NCBI GenBank assembly: GCA_013331265.1
Contig: DUGS01000176.1
Location: 18,790-30,300, forward strand
DNA from: Methanosarcina sp.
Lineage (GTDB): Archaea > Halobacteriota > Methanosarcinia > Methanosarcinales > Methanosarcinaceae
Length of the DNA: 11,511 bases
Direction of reading: 5' to 3'
This document shows, in pieces, positions 6,594 through 11,511 of this stretch. The number at the start of each line of letters is the position of its first letter. Position 1 is the first letter of the stretch. The notes below the pieces were generated by a model that saw only the letters and a list, made by a program, of their open reading frames with translations, made no database searches and was not told where the DNA came from. The position numbers were made by a program, and so were the translations under genes.

Positions 6594-8225
6594 TCAGTCC
6601 CGTGGGACTTCCTCAACTTCAACGCTCCCTTCAAAAACTAATGGGGCTCCCACAGCCTGGTCTATAATTACTTTAGACTGGAGAGAATACCCAAAAATCT
6701 TCTTAAAGAATTTCTTTTGTTTCTCTACTTCCCAGATTTCGAGCTGGCACTCCCGCTGGGCGTGCATTTCAAGCACAAGACTTTCGGTGGAAGCGATATA
6801 GAAACGGACATGGGATACAATACCGGTATGGGTACGGTCAAGCCCTTCGGCAATACGGAGAAGGGCACTGAGAGCCCTGATACTTTTTACAGATTCTTTA
6901 CTTAGACCTGCAAGGTTGGGATGTTTCTTTTTAGGGGTGTTTTTCCTGTGGAAATAAGCAAGGTTTGCGATGACCTCTATTTCTTCAGGCTGGAAGCCAG
7001 GGAAACTGCTTTCTCTTATGAGGTGATAGGCATGTGCCTGATGTGTGTCGTATGAGAGGAATTTCCCTATGTCATGCAGGGTCGCGCCGTATTCAAGAAG
7101 CTCTCTCTCACTCTCCTTAAACTCATAGACCCCAAGAGCCTGAATGCTGTCAAAGAGTTCAAGGGCAAGCCTTGTAACTATATGGGCGTGTTCCTCGTCA
7201 AAATTGCAGGCAAGGCCAAGCTGCATAATGCTGCGCTTTCTTACCGACATCTGAGTGACCATGTACGAGAACTCACTCTTCGAAATATAGTCCGCTAGTA
7301 GACCTTCCCTGAGCCCGCGTTTGCTGACCGTGATCTCAGGAAGTTTGAGTTCCTCCATAAGAGTCTCTATAATTGCAGCTCCGGCAAGGATTATATCTGC
7401 CCTCTGGGCGTTTATCCCGGGGAATTTGCGCCTCTCTTCAAGCGGCAGAGCACACATTGCCCTGACAATTTCCTTCAGGTCTTCGTACTCAAGTTTCTCA
7501 AAACTTTCATGGGCTGTCTTATGCAGGTAAACAAAAGCTATTTTTGCAAGGTTTTCGATAGTCCCCGAGCTTCCAACTGTGCAGCTTACCTTGTAACTGG
7601 AAAGCTCTTTAATTAAATCCGCACTCTTGCGCCTGATGTGTGCCTTGATCTGCTCATAGCGTTCCTCGGAGACCGGACCTGTTTCATCCGGAAGGAACAT
7701 ATTTGTCAGGCGGATTGACCCGAGGTTAAGGGAGTGAAGGAAATAGTACTGGTTCTGGTCCCCTACCGATACTTCAGTGCTCCCGCCTCCGATGTCAATA
7801 AAAAGGGCTTTTGAGTTTCCAAGCCTGAGCCCGCTTGAAACCCCCAGATAAATCAGGCGGGCTTCTTCGGACCCTGAAATCGTGCAGACTTCGAGGTTTG
7901 CTTCCTTTTTAATCATTTCAAGAAGCTGGACTTTATTGCTTGCTTCCCGTGTTGCGGAGGTGGCCACAGCTATGATCTCTTCTGTCCTGTAAGCTCTTGC
8001 AAGCTCCATAAACTTCTTACAGACAAAGGTTGCCCGCTCCATAGCTTTTGGCTGCAGAATCCTGTCTATAAACTCCTTTTCTCCAAGCCGCACCGTTTCC
8101 TTCTGCTTGGTCAGGGGCTGGTAAGACCCATTGGGATTTATACGGACAAGAAGAAGCCGGACTGAGTTAGTCCCAATATCAATAAACGCAACAACCCTGC
8201 CTTCGGAAATTTTCTCGGGTTCCAT
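6594..8225 (-). CDS. ppx: Exopolyphosphatase (Ppx/GppA family) with intact HD domain
   Basis: This 543-residue enzyme is predicted to release terminal phosphates from polyP. The N-terminal ASKHA-fold phosphatase module carries the first phosphate loop AFIDIGTNSVRLLLV (13-27), the catalytic-glutamate motif SGSEEARL (117-124), the second loop ALFIDIGGGSTEVSV (140-154) and GSSGTIENLA (218-227). The C-terminal region is an HD-type domain with His346/His348, the LHDIG pair His384-Asp385, FH at 425-426 and ALLRIAEGLDRTH (454-466). The family also includes pppGpp phosphatases, but archaea generally lack that alarmone, so polyP is the likelier substrate. The ATG at 8225 is preceded by GGTG (about 8233-8236), which can pair with the 16S 3' end. 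The gene lies 367 bp downstream of ppk on the same strand. A TATA-like palindrome in the gap suggests its own promoter. Confidence 0.95.
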   Translation of the reverse strand: MEPEKISEGRVVAFIDIGTNSVRLLLVRINPNGSYQPLTKQKETVRLGEKEFIDRILQPKAMERATFVCKKFMELARAYRTEEIIAVATSATREASNKVQLLEMIKKEANLEVCTISGSEEARLIYLGVSSGLRLGNSKALFIDIGGGSTEVSVGDQNQYYFLHSLNLGSIRLTNMFLPDETGPVSEERYEQIKAHIRRKSADLIKELSSYKVSCTVGSSGTIENLAKIAFVYLHKTAHESFEKLEYEDLKEIVRAMCALPLEERRKFPGINAQRADIILAGAAIIETLMEELKLPEITVSKRGLREGLLADYISKSEFSYMVTQMSVRKRSIMQLGLACNFDEEHAHIVTRLALELFDSIQALGVYEFKESERELLEYGATLHDIGKFLSYDTHQAHAYHLIRESSFPGFQPEEIEVIANLAYFHRKNTPKKKHPNLAGLSKESVKSIRALSALLRIAEGLDRTHTGIVSHVRFYIASTESLVLEMHAQRECQLEIWEVEKQKKFFKKIFGYSLQSKVIIDQAVGAPLVFEGSVEVEEVPRD

Positions 8226-8237
8226 TCACGACCACCT

Positions 8238-8275
8238 GAAAGCCCTGCCTTTCGTTTTTCTCGAAGGATTCGAGA
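8238..8275 (-). promoter_or_regulatory. Hairpins in the ppx leader
   Basis: TCTCGAA (8259-8265) and TTCGAGA (8269-8275) form a perfect 7-bp stem with a 3-base loop, 33 bases upstream of the ppx ATG. A second weak pair, GAAAG (8238-8242) with CTTTC (8249-8253), abuts the Shine-Dalgarno site. These may influence translation of ppx; there is no T-run after them on the minus strand, so they do not look like a terminator. Confidence 0.4.
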
Positions 8276-8410
8276 GCTTCATTAGCTTCACAGTATTTGT
8301 TCACATTTTTATTCTATTTGAGATTTGTTTTAGTCTTTTATTTTTTTAATCTGTATCGTTCTATATATGTAAAATTTTAAGTTAAAAAACCCTGCCCACG
8401 AGAAACTTTG

Positions 8411-8430
8411 AAAATTTATATATAAATTTT
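8411..8430. promoter_or_regulatory. 20-bp perfect palindrome with TATA core, candidate ppx promoter
   Basis: AAAATTTATATATAAATTTT is exactly self-complementary. Its centre is an archaeal TATA-like sequence readable on either strand. For ppx it would start transcription near 8395, giving a leader of about 170 bases; a second TATA-like CATATATAG on the minus strand (8361-8369) would give about 115. Confidence 0.5.
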
Positions 8431-8466
8431 AGGCAGAAAATGAGACACAGAAAGCTAAGTAATGAA

Positions 8467-8525
8467 AGAGGAAAATAAAATGAGGAAAAAATAAAAAGAG
8501 GAAAATAAAATGAGGAAAAATAAAA
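8467..8525. repeat. 30-bp purine-rich tandem duplication
   Basis: A unit starting AGAGGAAAATAAAATGAGG at 8467-8496 (30 bp) repeats at 8497-8525 (29 bp, one A fewer). Each unit is itself two GAGGAAAA-type halves of about 15 bp. Plus strand purines continue to about 8580. Confidence 0.9.
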
Positions 8526-8592
8526 AGAGAGGATAGATACTAAATGAAAATGAAGGAAAAAGAAAAGAAAAGAAAAAATTTAAATTTTCCCT
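8526..8592 (-). terminator. T/C-rich termination region of ppk
   Basis: On the minus strand the sequence immediately after the ppk stop (8593) is a run of Ts and Cs with several T4-T7 tracts, continuing into the tandem repeat to about 8467. This fits archaeal T-tract termination. No hairpin is involved. Confidence 0.45.
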
Positions 8593-10791
8593 TCAGCTTT
8601 CTTTGGTCTTAATGTCCCATATGCTTCTGTTCTCAAGCATCCAGAGCTGGGAATCCAGTTCTTCTTCTTCGGGCTGCGGGTAAATCCTTTCAGTCCTGCC
8701 ATTGGAAAGCAGGAGACGGGCTTTTATGTTATCTTTCAGGTGGGTACCGAGGATGATATCGCGCACAACAGGAATATAATCCTGAGACACCGGAAAGAGG
8801 ACTTCGACCCTGTTGTCAAGGTTGCGGGGCATAAGATCGGCACTTCCCATAAAGATCTCCTCTTTTCCTCCATTCCTGAAGTAATATATTCTTGAGTGCT
8901 CAAGAAAACGCCCGACTATCGAAGTTACTCTGATATTTTCACTCAACCCGTAAATACCTGGCCTGAGGCAGCAGATGCCTCTGACAATGAGGTCAATCTT
9001 TACCCCGGCTTGTGAAGCCCTGTAAAGCTCACGGATGCACTGGTAGTCCACAAGGGAATTCATCTTGAAGATCAGATGGCCGTTTCCGAATTTCTCGTGT
9101 ATATCAATCTCGCGCCTGATGCGTTCAAGGATCTGGTGCCTCATTGTCTGGGGAGCTACCAGGAGTTTGATGTAATGGTCTTTCCTTGAATAGCCTGTAA
9201 GGGCGTTGAAAAGGTCAGAGATATCTTTGCCTATAAAAGGGTCACTTGTCAGATAGCCGCAGTCAGTATAGATTCTTCCTGTAACAGCATTGTAGTTTCC
9301 AGTGCTCATATGCACATAGTACCTGACACAGCCTTCTTTTTCAGCTCTTACGATCAGGCACATCTTGGCATGGGTTTTGCGCCCTGGAAAGCCGTAGACT
9401 ACGTGGACTCCTTTGCGCTCAAGTTCTTTTGCCCAGCCGATATTGTTCTCTTCGTCAAAACGGGCTTTGAGCTCAACAAGGACTGCAACCTGCTTGTTCC
9501 GGTCCGCTGCTTTCATGAGAGCCTGGACAATCCTAGAGTTGTCATCCACTCTGTACAGCGTCATTTTGATGGCCAGGACCTCCGGGTCGTCAGCGGCTTC
9601 TTCCACCAGATCGATTACCGATTCAAAACTGTCATAAGGATGATAGAGAAGGATATCCTTCTTTTTCAAGGCTGCAAAAATGTTTTCTTTATCAGCCATA
9701 CGAGGATGTTTTCTCTGCTCAAAGGGTTCGTATTTGAGTTCAGGCCGGTTAATTTGAATGAGTTTCATAAGGCTTGAGAGGCCCAGAGGCGCGGCTGACC
9801 TGAACATCAGAGGCGGTGTTAGCTCCAGGTTCTTAAGGAGAATATCAGAAACCCTTTCGGGCATAGTATAATCAGTTTCAAGCCTGACAGCGGGCCCGAA
9901 GTAATTTCTACCTACTCTCTGCTTTACAGCAGTCAGGAGGTCTTTGTCCCCATCTTCATCAAAGCCGAGGTCTGCATCCCGTGTGATCCTGAAGGGATAA
10001 GCTCCCAGAATGCGCTGTCCGGGAAACAGCAGATCGAGGTTTGCAGCAATCAGCTGTTCAAGCCACACAAAACTTCCTGTTTTTAGGTCTTCAAAACTGG
10101 AAGTTATTTTTTCCTGGCCCTCTTCAGGCACAACGATCAGCCTTGAAAACATGGGAGGGATCTTGACCCTGGCAAAACGTTCGCCATAGTCGGGGTCATC
10201 GATAAGTACTGCAAGGTTGAGACTGAGGTTTGAAATGTGCGGGAAAGGATGTCCGGAGTCGAAACCAAGAGGTGTGAGTAGCGGAAAAATATTTCTTTCA
10301 AAATAATCTCTGAGTTTTTCTCTATCCTCTCCGGAAAGTTCAAAGTAATTAAAGACTTTAATTCCATTTTCCCTGAGAGCAGGTTCGAGCACTTCATTCC
10401 AGCAGCTATCAGAAATAGGAAGCTGCCTTAGAAGTTCTTTCCGGATGACCTGAAGCTGTTCCTGAGCCAGTTCATCTATGCGGTCTTCCTTTGCCCCCTC
10501 TAAAATACGTTTCTGAACCCCGGAGACCCTGACCATAAAAAACTCATCAAGATTGCTCCCGAAGATAGCAAGAAATTTGACTCTCTCAAGCAAAGGATTG
10601 CGTCCATCCAGAGCTTCTTCAAGAACTCTGTCATTGAACTGGAGCCAGCTGTATTCCCGGTCCGCATAAAACCATGGGTCACTCAGGTCAGGCATGCCTG
10701 ATACTTCAACCCGGGTTCCGTCAACACTATCCGTAACTAATCTATCAAAATCTGCACACTGATCTGGGAAGTTCCGCTCCATTCCTATCAC
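8593..10791 (-). CDS. ppk: Polyphosphate kinase 1
   Basis: Ppk1 reversibly transfers the terminal phosphate of ATP onto a growing polyP chain through a phosphohistidine. The 732 residues are normal for the family. The N-terminal domain begins at DLSDPWFYADREYSWLQFN (35-53), followed by the head domain with PHISNLSLNLAV (184-195). The C-terminal catalytic halves carry HPYDSFE (384-390), IKMTLYRV (408-415), ELKARFDEENNI (440-451), and the phosphohistidine motif GRKTHAK with His474. The second conserved histidine is His632 in FLEHSRIY (629-636), and NLDNRVE (657-663) is also present. All key residues are intact. Start: GTG at 10791 with AGGG upstream (about 10798-10802), or ATG at 10782 three codons later; an ATG at 10695 would still precede the conserved domain but has no evident ribosome site. 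It is the first gene of the leftward ppk, ppx pair. The promoter region has an exact tandem duplication. Confidence 0.97.
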   Translation of the reverse strand: MIGMERNFPDQCADFDRLVTDSVDGTRVEVSGMPDLSDPWFYADREYSWLQFNDRVLEEALDGRNPLLERVKFLAIFGSNLDEFFMVRVSGVQKRILEGAKEDRIDELAQEQLQVIRKELLRQLPISDSCWNEVLEPALRENGIKVFNYFELSGEDREKLRDYFERNIFPLLTPLGFDSGHPFPHISNLSLNLAVLIDDPDYGERFARVKIPPMFSRLIVVPEEGQEKITSSFEDLKTGSFVWLEQLIAANLDLLFPGQRILGAYPFRITRDADLGFDEDGDKDLLTAVKQRVGRNYFGPAVRLETDYTMPERVSDILLKNLELTPPLMFRSAAPLGLSSLMKLIQINRPELKYEPFEQRKHPRMADKENIFAALKKKDILLYHPYDSFESVIDLVEEAADDPEVLAIKMTLYRVDDNSRIVQALMKAADRNKQVAVLVELKARFDEENNIGWAKELERKGVHVVYGFPGRKTHAKMCLIVRAEKEGCVRYYVHMSTGNYNAVTGRIYTDCGYLTSDPFIGKDISDLFNALTGYSRKDHYIKLLVAPQTMRHQILERIRREIDIHEKFGNGHLIFKMNSLVDYQCIRELYRASQAGVKIDLIVRGICCLRPGIYGLSENIRVTSIVGRFLEHSRIYYFRNGGKEEIFMGSADLMPRNLDNRVEVLFPVSQDYIPVVRDIILGTHLKDNIKARLLLSNGRTERIYPQPEEEELDSQLWMLENRSIWDIKTKES

Positions 10792-10842
10792 GCGTGACCC
10801 TGGGGTTTGTATATCTTCAGTCTGCCCCCAAAAATATCAGAA

Positions 10843-10895
10843 GATCTAGATATAAGATTTTTGCCTGTCGATCTAGATATAAGATTTTTGCCTGT
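10843..10895 (-). promoter_or_regulatory. Exact 26-bp tandem duplication over the ppk promoter
   Basis: Positions 10843-10868 and 10870-10895 are identical over 26 bases, separated by one C (period 27). On the minus strand each copy reads GGCAAAAATCTTATATCTAG, a purine-rich stretch followed by a TATA-like CTTATATCT (10856-10848 and 10883-10875), and includes the palindrome ATCTAGAT. From the gene-proximal copy, initiation would fall near 10826, about 35-45 bases before the start codon. The duplication is seen directly; the promoter role is inferred. Confidence 0.7.
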
Positions 10896-11306
10896 TTTAC
10901 TATTTGACATAATTACCGTACGTTTATTCAGTATATAGCAGGGTTGAAAAGAAGATACCTTCAATATATTTAACAGTCAAAATATTCAGCTTTCGGAAAA
11001 AATTTCCCCTAATCGCGTATCAACCCTTTCAATAACCACTTAGCAAGCTGAGGTTTTCAGTTTCCTGTCCAAGATGAGGCATATCTTCTTATAAACTGAT
11101 CGGACATGCATTGACACTAAGACGTATATAGACTTTTGGATTAACAGAAACGTGAAAAACTTCAAAACCCTAGAAAACTCACTACTATTTATTATATATA
11201 GTACTAAAGATTTATAACATTATCCTTAGATAACAAAAAAATAAACAAAAGAGAAACGCTTGAGGTTCGCAAAAAACGCACATGAAATTTTTCAAATAGC
11301 AGGCAC

Positions 11307-11336
11307 AAAAAATGAAAGTACTGGAAAGCACTTTCA
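11307..11336 (-). terminator. Hairpin plus T6 on the minus strand
   Basis: TGAAAGT (11313-11319) pairs with ACTTTCA (11330-11336). After one mismatch, CT (11321-11322) pairs with AG (11327-11328) around a four-base loop. On the minus strand the stem is followed directly by TTTTTT (11312-11307). This would suit the end of a leftward transcript starting within 11340-11511 or beyond the window. Confidence 0.45.
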
Positions 11337-11412
11337 CACCAAAAAAACTAACGGGATATCATTGAGTGAAACTATCAAAAAAGCCAGAAAAATATAGCAT
11401 ATATGTAAAATT

Positions 11413-11442
11413 AAGATATATCAAGATATATCAAGATATTTT
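11413..11442. repeat. Three 10-bp direct repeats
   Basis: AAGATATATC occurs at 11413-11422 and 11423-11432, followed by AAGATATTTT at 11433-11442. The 10-bp period is close to one helical turn, and each unit contains the palindrome GATATATC (degraded in the third). It could be a binding site for a protein that contacts one face of the helix, or simply bent AT-rich DNA. Confidence 0.75.
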
Positions 11443-11511
11443 AAAAGAAATTACCAAGAGAGTAAACTTTTGAAATTATACTCACTCTAACTCAGGATTA
11501 TACTTTAACTC

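Larger units (their letters stand above)
8226..8592. other. ppk-ppx intergenic region
   Basis: This 367-bp AT-rich spacer holds no gene. Read in the direction of ppk and ppx (leftward), it contains a long T/C-rich stretch just after the ppk stop, a 20-bp perfect palindrome with a TATA core, an A-rich leader and a short hairpin near the ppx start. The layout suggests that ppk ends and ppx has its own promoter, though read-through is not excluded. Confidence 0.6.
10792..11511. other. Gene-free AT-rich region upstream of ppk
   Basis: This 720-bp stretch has no supportable coding sequence on either strand. It contains the duplicated ppk promoter element, TATA-like strings (TATATAG near 10932, CTTATAAAC near 11088, TTATATATAG near 11192), a GGAA-loop hairpin with a minus-strand T-run at 11307-11336, and three 10-bp repeats at 11413-11442. 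It may hold a small RNA or the downstream region of a gene lying beyond the window. No tRNA or rRNA is recognised. Confidence 0.55.

Noticed and set aside
8467..8525. Small coding sequence or CRISPR-like array in the repeat region
   Set aside because: The sequence is low-complexity with no spacers and no open frame with a ribosome site that I can support.
9310..9777. Plus-strand open frame of 155 codons opposite ppk
   Set aside because: It is antisense to the catalytic core of Ppk, where all key residues are intact, and it has no own Shine-Dalgarno site or recognised motif.
10843..10895. Two-unit start of a CRISPR array
   Set aside because: The copies are separated by one base, so there is no spacer and no further repeats; it is a simple tandem duplication.
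11283..11294. Short inverted repeat TGAAATTTTTCA as an operator
   Set aside because: The arms are only 5 bp in AT-rich DNA, so chance is a sufficient explanation.

Overview
The window looks like chromosomal DNA of a methanogenic archaeon of the Methanosarcina type. It encodes a group II chaperonin (thermosome) subunit with a Gly-Gly-Met tail and an Orc1/Cdc6-type initiator, both archaeal hallmarks. Promoters look like archaeal TATA boxes, Shine-Dalgarno sites are present, and long AT-rich intergenic regions separate genes of moderate GC content. The genus is inferred from the character of the proteins; no search was run.

Layout: (1) 65-1720, plus strand, a thermosome subunit ending at a clear hairpin/T-run. 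(2) 1888-3009, minus strand and convergent with it, an Orc1/Cdc6 ATPase that starts at TTG. (3) 3010-3689, about 680 bp of AT-rich DNA with divergent promoters. (4) 3690-6449, plus strand, a 919-residue protein combining a CYTH domain, a helix-turn-helix-like segment, a domain resembling the HD domain of exopolyphosphatase but without its HD pair, a Lys/Glu repeat linker, and a CHAD domain. (5) 6594-8225, minus strand, an exopolyphosphatase (Ppx/GppA) with an intact HD domain. (6) 8226-8592, an AT-rich spacer holding a 20-bp perfect palindrome and a 30-bp purine-rich tandem repeat. (7) 8593-10791, minus strand, polyphosphate kinase 1. (8) 10792-11511, a gene-free region with an exact 26-bp tandem duplication over the likely ppk promoter, a hairpin with a T-run on the minus strand, and three 10-bp direct repeats.

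Regions 4 to 8 form an inorganic polyphosphate (polyP) locus: Ppk makes polyP from ATP, Ppx degrades it, and the convergent CYTH/CHAD protein carries two domain types associated with tripolyphosphate or polyP. The most interesting observation is that the middle of the CYTH/CHAD protein aligns by eye with the C-terminal HD region of the neighbouring Ppx, with the catalytic His-Asp replaced by Gln-Asn. This suggests a pseudo-enzyme domain derived from Ppx inside a polyP-binding protein. The thermosome and Orc1/Cdc6 genes have no evident functional link to the polyP genes.
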